From assembly GCA_963746155.1 (NCBI GenBank), contig CAVVAB010000001.1, positions 372,001-436,000 of the forward strand: a stretch of 64,000 bases of DNA, written 5' to 3'. Positions 1-10,429 of the stretch are shown here, piece by piece. The position numbers and the translations under genes are program-made. The notes under the pieces are model-generated. The model did not search any database. It saw nothing but the letters and a program-made list of their open reading frames with translations, and was not told where the DNA came from. Origin of the DNA: AC-32 sp963746155 (GTDB taxonomy: Bacteria; Actinomycetota; Thermoleophilia; Gaiellales; Gaiellaceae). The first letter of the stretch is position 1, and each line of letters opens with the position of its first letter.

Positions 1-354
1 GGCGGCGTCGTGCACGTCCCCGAGCGCTACATGGACGCGGTCACGGCCGTCTCGGGCTCGGGGCCTGCGTACTTCGCGCTGCTCGCCGAGGCGATGATCG
101 AGGCCGGGATCCTGCTCGGCCTCTCGCGCGAGGTCTCGACGCAGCTCGTCGTCCAGACGATGCTCGGCACCGCGCACCTGCTTCGCGACGAGGGCATCCA
201 CCCGGTCGAGCTGCGCGAGCAGGTGACCTCGCCCGGCGGAACGACGATCCGGGCGATCCGCGAGCTCGAGCGCGCAGGCGTGCGAGCTGCGTTCCTGAAC
301 GCGATCCAGGCCGCCGTCGAGCGCTCGCAGGAGCTCGCCGCCGAAGAGCAGTGA
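1..354 (+). CDS. proC: Pyrroline-5-carboxylate reductase, C-terminal part (partial)
   Basis: The gene enters from the left edge; about 117 C-terminal residues are visible. ProC reduces 1-pyrroline-5-carboxylate to proline with NAD(P)H in the cytoplasm. The segment has the family's dimerisation domain: the VSGSGPAYF stretch near the start of the visible part and the LREQVTSPGGTT stretch that closes it, both hallmarks of P5CR. The NAD(P)-binding Rossmann half lies outside the window. The stop overlaps the next start as GTGA, so it is probably cotranscribed with the downstream 6-phosphogluconolactonase. Recognition is by motif and is confident. Confidence 0.93.
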   Translation, partial: GGVVHVPERYMDAVTAVSGSGPAYFALLAEAMIEAGILLGLSREVSTQLVVQTMLGTAHLLRDEGIHPVELREQVTSPGGTTIRAIRELERAGVRAAFLNAIQAAVERSQELAAEEQ

Positions 355-1040
355 CGCTTCACGGCGTCGAGCTGATCCGGCTAGAGGGCGAGGACGAGGT
401 CGCGGCGGTCGTCGCCGGCGAGCTGGTCGCGGCGGCCCGCGCGGGGCAGGCGATCGCGCTCACGGGCGGGACGACACCCGGCCTCGCGTACGAGCTGGCC
501 GCGGAGCAAGAGCCCGACTGGAGCCTTGCGTCGGTGTGGTGGGGCGACGAGCGCTGCGTGCCGCCGGAGGACGAGCGCTCGAACTACCTCCTCGCGCGCG
601 AGCGTCTGCTCGACCGCCTCTCCGGCCAGCCGCGGGCCGTGCATCGCATCCGCGGCGAGCTCGGCGCAGAGGCAGCGGCCGAGGAGTACGACGAGGCGCT
701 GGACGGCGTGACGCTCGATCTCGTCCTGCTCGGGCTCGGCTCCGACGGACACGCGGCCTCGCTCTTCCCGGGCCGGCCGACCCTCGACGAGCGCGCGCGA
801 CGCGCGGTTCCGGCGGAAGCAGGACTCGAGCCGTTCGTCGAGCGGGTGACGATGACCGTGCCGGTGCTCTGCGCGGCGCCCGAGGTGCTGTTCATCGTGA
901 CCGGCGAGTCCAAGGCGGAGGCGATGGAGCGCGCGTTCGGGCGGCCGCCGGACCGGGACACTCCGGCGAGCCTGATTCGCTCGGAGGCCGGGCGCACCCG
1001 CGTGGTTGCCGATGCGGCCGCGGCGTCCCGCTTGGACTAA
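351..1040 (+). CDS. pgl: 6-phosphogluconolactonase
   Basis: A 229-residue DevB/SOL-type 6-phosphogluconolactonase that hydrolyses 6-phosphogluconolactone in the oxidative pentose phosphate pathway. Visible family motifs are the TGGTTPGL phosphate-binding loop near residue 38, WWGDERCVPPEDERSN near residue 62, and LGLGSDGHAASLFPG near residue 126. Length is normal. The GTG start at 351 overlaps the proC stop (GTGA), which supports this start and translational coupling. Other pentose-phosphate genes are not in the window. Confidence 0.92.
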   Translation: MTLHGVELIRLEGEDEVAAVVAGELVAAARAGQAIALTGGTTPGLAYELAAEQEPDWSLASVWWGDERCVPPEDERSNYLLARERLLDRLSGQPRAVHRIRGELGAEAAAEEYDEALDGVTLDLVLLGLGSDGHAASLFPGRPTLDERARRAVPAEAGLEPFVERVTMTVPVLCAAPEVLFIVTGESKAEAMERAFGRPPDRDTPASLIRSEAGRTRVVADAAAASRLD

Positions 1041-1054
1041 TCGCCCCGATCGTA

Positions 1055-1060
1055 TATATA
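1055..1060 (+). promoter_or_regulatory. Probable -10 box of the ArsR-like gene
   Basis: TATATA lies 8 nt before the ATG at 1069, with TTGGAC at 1032-1037 giving a 17-bp spacer. No Shine-Dalgarno sequence fits between, so transcription probably starts at or next to the ATG (leaderless). Confidence 0.6.
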
Positions 1061-1068
1061 GGCGGCGA

Positions 1069-1608
1069 ATGAGCTCGTCGAACGGCAATGAGATCCTGGA
1101 CGTCCTGATCCTCGACCAGCCCGATCAGCTGAAGGCGCTGGGCCATCCGCTGCGCCTGCGCGTGCTCGAGACGCTGGGGACGGACTCCGCGGAGGCGCTC
1201 ACGAACCGCGAGCTCGCGAACAAGCTCGGGGTCGACCCGGGCCACCTCCACTTCCACGTGCGCATGCTTCTCCGGGCCGGGCTGATCACGCTCGCGGACT
1301 CGAGCCGCGGCCGCGAGAAGCCCTACCGCGCGGTCGCGCGGACGCTACGCGTCGCACCGGAGCTGCTGGCTTCCGGCCTGACGAGCGACCTGCGGGCCGC
1401 GATGCTCGACGAGGTTCAGCGGGGCTGGGACGCGCACAGCGCCGAGGGCACGTTCCGCTCGGCGCAGGTGACCGCGCGGATCCCGCCCGACCGCGCGCTC
1501 GAGCTCGTCGCCGAGTTCGTCGAGAAGGCGCGCGACGCCGAGGACGACAGGGCCGATCCGATCGTGATCACGGCGGTCCTCCACCCGCCGACGCGGCCCG
1601 TCAGCTAG
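1069..1608 (+). CDS. ArsR-like winged-helix transcriptional regulator
   Basis: 179 residues. Residues about 15-75 form a winged helix: LGHPLRLRVLETL, then NRELANKLGVDPGHLHFHVRML as the recognition-helix region, typical of ArsR/HTH_20 regulators that act on promoters as dimers. The C-terminal half (about 85-179) is an uncharacterised sensor part without an obvious metal site. The ATG at 1069 was chosen because a promoter-like -35/-10 pair sits immediately before it; an upstream start at 1006 would place the promoter inside the gene. It stands alone, convergent with the next gene, so the target is unknown. Confidence 0.8.
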   Translation: MSSSNGNEILDVLILDQPDQLKALGHPLRLRVLETLGTDSAEALTNRELANKLGVDPGHLHFHVRMLLRAGLITLADSSRGREKPYRAVARTLRVAPELLASGLTSDLRAAMLDEVQRGWDAHSAEGTFRSAQVTARIPPDRALELVAEFVEKARDAEDDRADPIVITAVLHPPTRPVS

Positions 1609-2311
1609 CTACTGGGAAGCAGAGGCGAGCTCAGCTCGGCGGCCATGTCGCGCCGGGCCGGCGAGCGCCTGAAGGACGAGCACGGTGTCGGCGACGGGCA
1701 GGTCCTCGAGGTACTCGTCCCGCGCCTCGAACGACTCGAGCACCGACTCGATCGCGATCGCATAGCCGAGGATGTCGCGCGCTGAGGTAAACGCGAGCGC
1801 ATCGCCGACGTCGTGCGGGAAGTCGTCGTGGATCCGGATCGCGTCGGCGTGAACGCGTGCCTCTGCGTCCCGGCCGAGGACGAGCAGCGCAAGCGCGGCC
1901 GCGTAGCCGCCGATCGGGGACTCGGCTTCGGCGGCTCCGGCCTCGAGCGTCCAGGCTGCTGCCTCCTCGGCTCTGGCCCAGTCGTCCGCGAGCACGAGCG
2001 CCTTGATCGCGCCGATCGGCCGGCCCCAGCTGCCGGGCGGGGCCTCCGGGAAGCTCTCCCGGTAGCGCTCGGCGGCGCGCACGAACCACTCGGCTGCCTC
2101 GGCGCGCCGGCCTTCCATCAGGAGCGCGAGGGCAGCCCCGCCCGCCGCGTTCCCCATCCGGGTCAGCTGGCGCTGGCGGCTCTCCGGATCGGAAGGGTCG
2201 TCGGGAGCCGGCTCGGGACAGCCGAGCCTCGCCGTCGCGGTAGCGAGCCTCCTCGCGTGCGAGGTGCGCGGCCCAGTCCTGGTGCGCGGCGGCGGCTTCT
2301 GGTTTAGGCAC
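1609..2311 (-). CDS. Uncharacterised helical protein (frameshifted)
   Basis: About 233 residues, function not recognised. The GTG start at 2311 follows a strong GGAGGAGG ribosome site. The first ~30 residues (PKPEAAAAHQDWAAHLAREE) are in one frame and the remainder in the next; the junction is near 2225, inside a GGGACAG stretch, and looks like a +1 error. The body is rich in paired alpha helices of TPR style (AEWFVRAAERYRESFPE; RAEEAAAWTLEAG), so a helical-repeat scaffold is plausible. It is divergent from the thiolase operon and convergent with the ArsR-like gene. Confidence 0.65.
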
Positions 2312-2411
2312 AGCCGACCTCCTCCCCACTGCGATCGTATCGAGCAACTACGCATGGAAGGGTGACGGGACCGTGCCGGATGTGCGCCGCTTTGTCCCCG
2401 GGTGCATGGAC

Positions 2412-2417
2412 TAGGCT
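2412..2417 (+). promoter_or_regulatory. Probable -10 box of the thiolase operon
   Basis: TAGGCT lies 7 nt before the GTG at 2425, with no ribosome site between. This matches the leaderless arrangement seen at many genes here and supports the start. Confidence 0.5.
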
Positions 2418-2424
2418 CCTGGCC

Positions 2425-3612
2425 GTGGCCCGTCAGTTGCGCGAGGTCGTGTTCGTCGACGCCGTCCGGACCGCGTTCGGGCGCGCCGGCCCGAAGGGCG
2501 TCTTCTGGCGGACGCGCGCCGACGACCTCGGCGTGAAGGTCGTCCGCGAGCTGCTCCGGCGCAACCCGCAGCTCGACCCTGCGCGGATCGACGACGTCGT
2601 CATGGCCGCGACCGCGCAGGTCGGCGACCAGGGGCTGACTCTCGGCCGCGACGTCGCGCTCCTCGCCGGGCTGCCGCAGTCCGTCCCGGGCTTCGCGGTC
2701 GACCGCATGTGCGCTGGAGCGCTGACGGCCGTCACGGCAGGGGCCGGCGAGATCGCGATGGGCTCGGCCGACATCGTCCTCGCCGGAGGCGTCGAGCACA
2801 TGGGCCACCACCCGATGGGCGACGACGTCGACTTCAACCCGCGCTTCGTCGCCGAGCGGCTCGTCGACACCTCGGCCGTGACGATGGGCGCGACCGCCGA
2901 GAACCTCCACGACCGCTTTCCCGGCCTGACGAAGCAGGACGCCGACGCGTTCGCGGTCCGCTCGCAGCACCGCGCAGCCGCGGCCTGGGAGAACGGCGTG
3001 ATGCGCGAGACGGTCGTCCCGATGTCGGTCTTCACCGACGACGGCTGGCAGGTCGCGGACCGAGACGAGTTCCTGCGGCCGGACACGAGCCTCGAGGGGC
3101 TCGCCGACCTGCCCACGCCGTTCCGGCCGGGCGGCCGCGTGACCGCGGGCAACTCGGCCGGGCTCACCGACGGCGCGACCGTCGCGCTGCTCGCCTCGGA
3201 GGACGCGGCAAGCGAGCTGGGTCTCCAGCCGCGGATGCGGCTCGTCTCCTACGCGTTCGCAGGCGTCGAGCCCGAGCTGATGGGGCTCGGGCCGGTGCCC
3301 GCTACGCGCAAGGCGCTCGAGCTCGCCGGGATCACGCTCGAGGACGTCGGCCTGTTCGAGCTGAACGAGCCGTTCGCGGTCCAGGTGCTGACCTGGTGCG
3401 ACGCGTTCGGAGTCGATCCGGAAGACGAGCGCCTGAACCCCTACGGTGGCGCGATCGCCTGCGGGCATCCGCTCGCCGCAACAGGAGTCCGGCTGATGGC
3501 GCAGCTGGCATACGGCTTTCGCGAGCGGCCCGACGTGCGCTACGGCCTGACCGCGCTCTGCGTCGGGATGGGCATGGGCGCCGCCGTCGTGTGGGAGAAC
3601 CTCGCTGGCTGA
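2425..3612 (+). CDS. fadA: Thiolase (acetyl-CoA acyltransferase)
   Basis: 395 residues, normal for a thiolase, which cleaves 3-ketoacyl-CoA with CoA in beta-oxidation or runs in reverse as acetoacetyl-CoA synthase. The acylated cysteine lies in VDRMCAGAL (C96); the other active-site loops are NEPFAVQ, GGAIACGHPLAATG (catalytic His) and CVGMGMGAAVV (second Cys). GTG at 2425 was preferred over an upstream ATG because the N-terminus then begins just before the usual REVVFVDAVRT and a -10 box sits 7 nt upstream. It is the first gene of an operon with the FadB-like enzyme, whose start lies at the thiolase stop. Confidence 0.92.
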   Translation: MARQLREVVFVDAVRTAFGRAGPKGVFWRTRADDLGVKVVRELLRRNPQLDPARIDDVVMAATAQVGDQGLTLGRDVALLAGLPQSVPGFAVDRMCAGALTAVTAGAGEIAMGSADIVLAGGVEHMGHHPMGDDVDFNPRFVAERLVDTSAVTMGATAENLHDRFPGLTKQDADAFAVRSQHRAAAAWENGVMRETVVPMSVFTDDGWQVADRDEFLRPDTSLEGLADLPTPFRPGGRVTAGNSAGLTDGATVALLASEDAASELGLQPRMRLVSYAFAGVEPELMGLGPVPATRKALELAGITLEDVGLFELNEPFAVQVLTWCDAFGVDPEDERLNPYGGAIACGHPLAATGVRLMAQLAYGFRERPDVRYGLTALCVGMGMGAAVVWENLAG

Positions 3613-5584
3613 CACCGAGTTCAAGCTCGCGCGCGTCGAGACCGAGCGCGGCCGCGTCGCGCTCGTCACGATCGACAACGGCGAGGACTACACGAAGCCG
3701 ACGTTCTTCGGCCGCGCGGCGCTCGAGTCGCTCGAGCGGCTCCTTCCCGAGCTGGAAGACGGCGACTGGGCCGCGCTCGTCGTCACGGGCAAGCCGTTCG
3801 TCTTCGCGGCCGGCGCCGACATCACCGAGTTCCCGGGAGCGACCCGCGACCTCGCGATCGAGGGAAGCCGGGTGGGCCACGAGCTCTTCGGCCGCATCCG
3901 CGATCTCCCGTACCCGACCGTCGCCGCGGTCAACGGCGCGTGCCTCGGGCGGAGGGGTCGAGCTGGCGCTCCACTGCGACAGCGCGGACGATCTCGACCG
4001 CCGTGCGGCACTTCGCCTGCCCCGAGTGCTTCCTCGGGATCGTGCCGGCCTGGGGCGGGACGCAGCTCGTCCCGCGCCTCGTCGGCGTCGAGACGGCCGT
4101 CAAGTTCGTAGTGGCGAACCCGATGCGCCAGAACCGGATGCTGACCGGCCCGGACGCCTTCGAGCTCGGCTTCGCGGACCGCCTGCTCGAGCCGCCCGAG
4201 TTCGTCGACGAGTCGATCGCCTTCGCGCTCGAGCTCGCGGCCGAAGGGCCAGGTCCCGGGGACAGGCCCCAGGACCTGGCTGAAGAAGACATCATCCGCA
4301 AGGCACGCGCGCGGCTGGACGGGCAGGTGCACGGCGCGGCGCCCGCTCCGTACATGGCGCTCGACCTCATCGAGGGCGCCTGCTCCGGCTGGTCGCTCGA
4401 GGAGGGCTACCGCGCCGAGGAGGAGGCGGTGGGCGAGCTGCTGCCCGGCCGCCAGGCGCAGGCGTCGCTGTATGCGTTCGACCTCGTCGAGCGCCGGGCG
4501 AAGAACCCTCCGGGCAAGCCGGACGCCGAGCCGAGGCCGATCCGCAAGGTCGGGATCGTCGGCGCGGGCCTGATGGCGGCTCAGCTCGCAACCCTCGTCA
4601 TCCGCCGCCTGGAGGTGCCGGTCGCAATGCGCGACGTCAGCGAGGAGGCGCTCGCGAGCGCGCGCGAGAGCATCGAGTCCGACCTTCAGGAGCAGGTCGC
4701 GAAAGGCCGCTACGACGAGGGCAAGGCCCGCTTCCTCGCCTCGCTGGTCACGACGTCGACCGGCTACGAGCACTTCGCCGACTGCGACCTCGTGATCGAG
4801 GCGATCTTCGAGGAGCTCGACGACGAAGAAGCAGGTCTTCGCCGAGCTCCGAGAGCACGTCGGGCAACCCGGCTGCGTCTTCGCCACGAACACGTCCAGC
4901 CTCTCCGTCACCGAGATGGGCGCCGACGTCGGCATCCACTTCTTCAACCCGGTCGCGGTCCTCCCGCTCGTCGAGCTCGTTCGGACCACCGACACCGACG
5001 ACGCCACGCTTGCTACCGCGTGGGCCTTCGCCGAGAAGCTCCGCAAGCGCCCGGTGCTCGTCGCCGACGCACCCGCGTTCGTCGTCAACCGCGTCCTGAC
5101 GCGACTGATGGCCGTCGTCCTCGACGCGCTCGAGCACGGCAACACCTCCGACGAGGCGGACGACGCGATCCTCACCCTGGGCCTGCCGATGGCGCCGTCC
5201 GTGCTCCTCCAGATGGTCGGCCCGCGTGTCGCGAACCACGTCCTCGAGACCCTGCACGACGCCTACCCCGACCGCTTCCCGCTCTCGGCGACGCTCGCGA
5301 ACTACGCGGACGGCAAGGACGAGATCGCAGTCCAGGAGCACGACCCGAGGACATCCGACGAGATCCTCGAGTCCGCGCTCGAGGCCGTCGCCGACGAGAT
5401 CCGCCACCTCCTCGACGAGGGCGTCGTCTCCGACGCGAAGGACGTCGACACCGCCCTTCTCCTCGGCGCGGGCTGGCCGTTCTGGCTCGGCGGCATCACC
5501 AAGTTCCTCGACCAGACGGGCAGATCGGAGAAGATGTTCGGACGCCCGTTCGCCCACCTCGGCAGCGCGGCGCCGACACGATGA
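3605..5584 (+). CDS. fadB: FadB-like enoyl-CoA hydratase / 3-hydroxyacyl-CoA dehydrogenase fusion (three frameshifts)
   Basis: About 658 residues, the length of a FadB/FadJ alpha subunit: hydration of 2-enoyl-CoA by the N-terminal crotonase domain, then NAD-dependent oxidation by the C-terminal domain. Seen: FVFAAGADITEF (oxyanion loop), AVNGACLG, GIVPAWGGTQLVPRL, then VGIVGAGLMAAQLA as the NAD-binding turn and NTSSL, GIHFFNPV, DAPAFVVNRVL of the dehydrogenase. Coding passes through three frames with apparent +1 shifts near 3945 (an extra G in a GGG run), 3990 and 4830. No ATG/GTG/TTG start is clear; reading is open from a CTG at 3605 overlapping the thiolase stop, so the start is uncertain. 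The stop overlaps the next ATG (ATGA). Confidence 0.85.
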
Positions 5585-6183
5585 CTGACGACTGGCGCAT
5601 CCGGATCGAGCTCCCAGAGGAGCAGCACGCCGAGTCGATGCTCAACCGCCTCGGGCTCGACCTCGGCTCCGACGAGGCAAAGAGGCTCGCGAAGGAGCTC
5701 GAGGGCCGCCGACTCGCGGTGTCACGCGACGGAGGCGAGCTGTTCGTCTACGCGTCCACCCAGTCCGAGGCGGAGCAGGCGCAGCGCCTGGTCGAGGCCG
5801 AGCTCGCGGACGAAGGGCTCGAGGCGGAGATCGAGCTCGCGCACTGGCTCCCGGACGAGGACCGGTGGTCGACCGACCCGCCCGGCGAGACCTGGGAGGA
5901 GGAGGAGCTCGAGCGCGGATACGCACCGTGGGAGGTGCGCGTCGAGCGCGACTCCCACCGCGAGGCGCAGGAGCTCGCCGACCAGCTGGAGCAGGAGGGC
6001 TACGACGTCGTGCGCCGGTTCAACTACCTGATCGTCGGCGCCTCTTCGGAGGACGAGGCGAAGCAGCTGGCAACCCGCCTGCACGGCGAGGCCGAGCCCG
6101 GAGGCGAGCTCGTCTGGGAGGTCGCGCCGAAGAACCCGTTCGCCGTCTTCGGCGGCCTCGGCGGAGCCGGCACACCCCTCTAG
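5581..6183 (+). CDS. Acidic protein with a duplicated domain, function unknown
   Basis: 200 residues, strongly acidic, no signal peptide. Two halves look like an internal duplication of an alpha/beta unit: residues about 5-105 (WRIRIELPEEQ... ELFVYASTQSEAEQAQRLVE) and about 115-190 (WEVRVERDSHREAQELADQL... YLIVGASSEDEAKQLATRL). Both run strand - helix - strand - helix with a small-residue turn before an E/A-rich helix. The ATG overlaps the fadB stop (ATGA), so it is translationally coupled to beta-oxidation genes. I do not recognise the family. Confidence 0.8.
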   Translation: MTDDWRIRIELPEEQHAESMLNRLGLDLGSDEAKRLAKELEGRRLAVSRDGGELFVYASTQSEAEQAQRLVEAELADEGLEAEIELAHWLPDEDRWSTDPPGETWEEEELERGYAPWEVRVERDSHREAQELADQLEQEGYDVVRRFNYLIVGASSEDEAKQLATRLHGEAEPGGELVWEVAPKNPFAVFGGLGGAGTPL

Positions 6184-6186
6184 AAA

Positions 6187-6208
6187 ATCCCGCTCCCGCC
6201 CGCGGGAT
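6187..6208 (+). terminator. Possible weak terminator hairpin after the fad operon
   Basis: A 7-bp perfect stem (ATCCCGC / GCGGGAT) with an 8-nt loop starts 4 nt after the stop at 6183. No U-tract follows, so termination is uncertain. Confidence 0.35.
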
Positions 6209-6212
6209 CGGT

Positions 6213-6218
6213 TATGCT
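6213..6218 (+). promoter_or_regulatory. Possible -10 box upstream of the helicase
   Basis: TATGCT between the hairpin and the helicase gene. No convincing -35 is visible, and it would give a 5' leader of roughly 70 nt. Confidence 0.3.
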
Positions 6219-6302
6219 TCGGGTGCGACGCTCGCCCACTGGAATGGCCGCGAGCGCGCTCTCTTTCCAGAGATTTGTGCAGCACTGGATGTGCTGCCGG
6301 AC

Positions 6303-8763
6303 ATGCAGGAAGCGACCGAGCATCTGACGCTAGCGTCGGAGGCTGACGGCCTCAGCGCCGCCGCTCTCCGCGCCGAAGCCTGGGCCGGGGAACCGTTTCT
6401 CCACCCGGAGGAAGACCCTGACCTCGTTCTCGCCCCCGGGACGGCCCGGCGGCGGGCGCTCGACGATGCGCTGGCCGAGATCGACGCCGGCGCGAGTGAG
6501 CCGTCCTACGGCTGGAAGATCCGCTACGCGCTCATGCTCGGGCTCGAGCGGGTGCTGAGCGAGCAGCCGCCACGCCTCGCCTCTGGCACGGAGCTGCGTC
6601 GCCACCAGATCGACGCGCTCGCCGGGATGCTGACCGAGATGATCGCCGCGACTCAGGTCGAGCCGGAGCTGAACGGCAACGGCGCTGCGGTGGAAGAGGC
6701 GGAAGCCGAGACCGAGGAGGACGATGACGACCTCGGGGTCCACCTGGAGGAGCGTCCCGACGACCTCGTGCTCCTCGAGGAGCACGTGGGCAGCGATCCG
6801 GGCGCCGAGCCGGCGGTACCGCTTCCGGCATCCAACCGCCTCCGGCAAGACGATCGCCGCGGCGGGGTTCGTCGAGGCCGCGCGCACGCTCGGCGTCCTG
6901 ATCCTCACGCACCGACGCCTGCTCGTCACGCAGTTCAACCGCGAGCTGACCGCCGAGGGCTACGGCGACCGCTTCGTCGACGCGATCTTGAAAGGCCAGG
7001 CGCCGCCGAGGCCCAACCCCGTAACCGTCCAGACGTACGCGTGGTTCGCCCGCCACTGGGGCGACCTGGACCAGCACGCGTACCAGCTCGTGATCTGCGA
7101 CGAGGCGCACACCGCGCTCGGAGAGAAGACCAGCCAGGCGATCCGCGGCTTCTCGGACCCGATCTTCATCGGCATGACGGCGACCGAGCAGCTGATCGCG
7201 AAGCAGGTCTCGGACGTCTTCCCCGCGTCCATCGACGAGCTCCCGCTGGGAGACGCAGCGCGCCGCGGCCTGATCGCGCCGCTCCGCTGCCTCCGGGTCC
7301 CGCCCGCGGCCGCGATCTCGTCGGTGCCGATCGTCGGCGGCGACTTCGAGGAGAGCGCGCTCGCCGCCGTCCTCGACCACACGGCCCTGAACCAGGCGGC
7401 CGCGAGCCTCTACCGCGACCGCTTCGAGAACACACCCGGGATCGTCTACGCGGCCGGGGTCGACCACGCGTACAACCTCGCCAAGGAGTTTCGCGCCGCG
7501 GGCCTCAAGGCGCAGGCCGTCAGCGGTCGCACGCCGCCCGTCCAGCTCGCGGAGACGCTGGCCGCGTACGAGCGCGGCGAGATCAACGTGCTCGTGAACG
7601 CGATGCTGCTCGCCGAGGGCTGGAACTCACCCCGCGCGACGGTCTGCATGCACCTCGCGCCGACGGCGTCGAAGCGCGTCTACCAGCAGCGAATCGGCCG
7701 GATCATGCGCACGCACCCGCGCAAGGAAGCGGGGGTCGTCGTCGACTTCGTGCCGAAGGCAGCGACGCACAGCGAGCGCGTCGTCTCGGTGCACAGCCTT
7801 CTGGACGCCGACTTCTACCGCGAGGGCGCGCGCGTCACTCCTGCCCCGCGGCGACGGATCCAGCGCCGGGCCCGACGCAAGCTCTCGCCCGCGCCGTGGC
7901 TCGTGCCGGTCACGCCCGACGTGAAGCGGCGACTCGCCGTGATCACGCGCGAGTGGCAGCGCGTCGACCCGCGCTACCTCGACGACGACGAGCAGCGCTA
8001 CTGGGCGACGATCGCCGGCCGCAACGTCCGCTTCGACGAGCGGGTCGAGTTCGTCAAGAAGTTCACCGAGGGCAACGCGAGCAAGGGCGCGATGGAGCAG
8101 TTCCTCATGGCCTGCGCTGCCGAGAATCCGAACCGCCGACTGCGCCTGACCGCGCTCGCCGACCGCGTCTCGATGACCGTCGACCGCGCGAGCTTCGACG
8201 ACCTCGTCACGCTCGTCACCCAGGCGCCGACGTGGGACAAGGACCGCGTCCACGGCGTGCGCACGCTGCTGCGGGCGCTCGGCGACGAAAAGGTCGACGC
8301 GCCGGAGCAGATCCAGGCGCGCTGGACGTGGAAACTTGCGCGTGCGACCAGGAAGGTGCAGGACCGTCGTGCGAGCGGCGAGTTCCCGGAGGCGAAGCGC
8401 CTGCTGGGCGCGCTGGCCAACTCGCGTGGCCATCGCCACGAGGAAAACGCCGCGAAGCTGGTCAACGCCGCGCTCGAGCAGCCGCGCGAGGTCGGCGCCG
8501 CCCTGCTCGCCTCCGCCGAGGGCTACACGCCCCGCGCGAACAAGCTCATCGACGCTGCGCGCGAGCGGCTCGGGACGATCCAGGAGGTCGCGAACGCGCT
8601 CGCCGACAACCTGCCCGCCCCGAAGGCCCCGTCGGGCCGCTCTCGAAGACGGCGGCGCAAGCGGAAGAAGAAGGGGCGCACCACGCAGAGGCAGGCCCCG
8701 GTGCAGGACGGCGCGGCGGCGACCGAGGCCGAGCCGGAAACCGCTCCGGCCGCCGAGGCGTAA
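6303..8763 (+). CDS. DEAD/DEAH-box superfamily 2 helicase (frameshifted)
   Basis: About 819 residues. Visible SF2 motifs: Walker A as HPTASGKT, motif Ia LILTHRRLLVTQF, DEAH box as DEAHTAL, motif III GMTATE, and motif VI QQRIGRIMR with arginine fingers, preceded by LLAEGWNSPRA. N-terminal ~170 residues are a helical, acidic extension, and the C-terminus ends in a very basic tail (about 10 R/K near 8640) followed by an acidic end, as in nucleic-acid-binding helicases. The first ~165 codons are in a different frame from the motor; the junction is near 6803. ATG at 6303 is the first in-frame methionine; GTG 6291 is an alternative. Substrate is unknown. Confidence 0.85.
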
Positions 8764-8798
8764 CGCCAAGGCACGCGAAAACGACTACCGGATAGCCA

Positions 8799-10420
8799 AT
8801 GGTTCTGTACGGCGTCGCCGTCCTGGCGGGAATCGTCACGGTCATCTCACCGTGCGCGTACCCCGTGCTCCCGATCGTCTTCGCCGCGGGCGCGCCGGCG
8901 CCGGCACGAGGCGGCCGGTCGCGATCATCGCCGGGCTCGTCTGCACGTTCCTGGCGTCGCTGCTGTTCCTGACGTGGCTCCTGTCGGAGCTGCACATCCC
9001 CACCGACCTGCTGCGGAAGCTCTCGATCGCGCTGCTCTTCCTGGTCGGGATCGGCCTGATCGTGCCGCGGATCGGCCAGCTCCTGGAGCGCCCGTTCGCG
9101 CGCCTCGCCAGGCGTCCGGCAGGAGACCTCGGCGGAGGCTTCCTCCTCGGCGCGGCCCTCGGGCTCGTCTTCGCACCGTGCGCCGGGACGATCCTCGCGG
9201 CTGTCGCAGGCGCCTCGGCGACGACGTCCGGTGCGCAGCGCGTCGGCCTTGCGGTCGCCTACACCATTGGCGTCGCGGTACCGCTCTTCCTGATCGCGCT
9301 CGGCGTACAGCGGGGCTCGGAACATCTCCAGTGGTTCAGGAGCAACGTCGGCCGGGTGCGGGCCGCCCTCGGCACTATCATCGCCGCGTCCGCGCTGCTG
9401 CTCGCGTTCGGCGTCGACTCGTCCCTGCAGCGCCTCGTGCCCGACTACACGCAGTCGCTGCAGGCCGCCGAGCGCTCGTGCTCGGTCCGGGAGAAGCTCC
9501 ATCAGCGGTGCGTCGCCGCCCACCCTGGCCCTGGGCTGAAGAACTACGGGCAGGCGCCGAACTTCCGCGACGTCACTGCGTGGGTCAACAGCAAGCCGCT
9601 GGCCATCTCGCAGCTTCGCGGCAAGGTCGTGCTCGTCGACTTCTGGACGTACTCGTGCATCAACTGCCTCCGCACGCTCCCGCATCTCAAGGCCTGGAAC
9701 GACGCCTACCGCAAGGACGGGCTCGTGATCGTCGGCGTCCACACGCCCGAGTTCGCGTTCGAGCACGAGGTCTCGAACGTCCGCCGGGCGACGCGCGAGC
9801 TCGGCATCCACTACCCGGTCGCGATCGACGACAAGGCGGCGACGTGGGGCGCGTACCAGAACTCCTACTGGCCGGCCGAGTACCTGATCGACCGGAACGG
9901 CGACATCCGGGAGATCAAGGAAGGCGAGGGCGACTACGACGCGACCGAGTCCAAGATCCGAGAGCTGCTCGGGCAGCCCGCGACGACCCGCTTCGCGCCG
10001 GTTGCGGACACGACGCCTGACCACCCGACCATGACGCCCGAGTCGTACCTCGGCTGGCAGCGGCTCGACCGCTACTCGGGCTCGCAGATCGTGCCGGGCC
10101 GCCTGGCGCTCTACCGGTTCGGAGGAGCGGTTCCCCCCGACGCTCTCGCCTACTCGGGTCTCTGGCGCGTCGAGGGACAGCGGATCGTCGCGGGCCCGGG
10201 AGCTCGGCTGCGCCTGAACTTCGACGCGCAGAACGTCTTCCTCGTGCTCGGCGGCCACGGACGGATCCAGGTGCGCGTGAACGGCAAGCCGATCGACACC
10301 GTCAACGTCTCGGGGCTCAGCCGCCTCTACACGCTGCTGCGCTATCCGAAAGAGCGCACAGGGCTGCTCGAGCTGCGCTTCACGCCCGGGATCAGGGCGT
10401 ACGCCTTTACGTTCGGCTAG
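8799..10420 (+). CDS. dipZ: DipZ-type CcdA/thioredoxin-like fusion (frameshifted)
   Basis: About 540 residues in the inner membrane. The N-terminus has the CcdA motif SPCAYPVLPIVFAAG; further transmembrane segments follow, with the second CcdA cysteine motif FAPCAGT, together carrying electrons across the membrane. From about residue 245 there is an exported thioredoxin-like domain with the active site SCINCLRTLP (CXXC), then a C-terminal beta-rich domain (about 420-540) like that of mycobacterial DipZ. One apparent -1 shift near 8910 separates the first ~37 codons from the rest. It likely delivers reducing power to periplasmic or cytochrome c thiols. It is convergent with the PAC2 gene, with only 9 nt between stops. 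Confidence 0.85.
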
Positions 10421-10429
10421 AACAGGCCG

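Noticed and set aside
1609..3678. A long minus-strand reading frame (689 codons) across the thiolase gene
   Set aside because: Only its last ~210 codons look like protein; the rest is the low-complexity shadow of fadA. High GC gives long open frames on all strands.
3605..5584. fadB as a decayed pseudogene
   Set aside because: Apart from three one-base shifts all catalytic motifs are intact, and similar shifts occur throughout the window.
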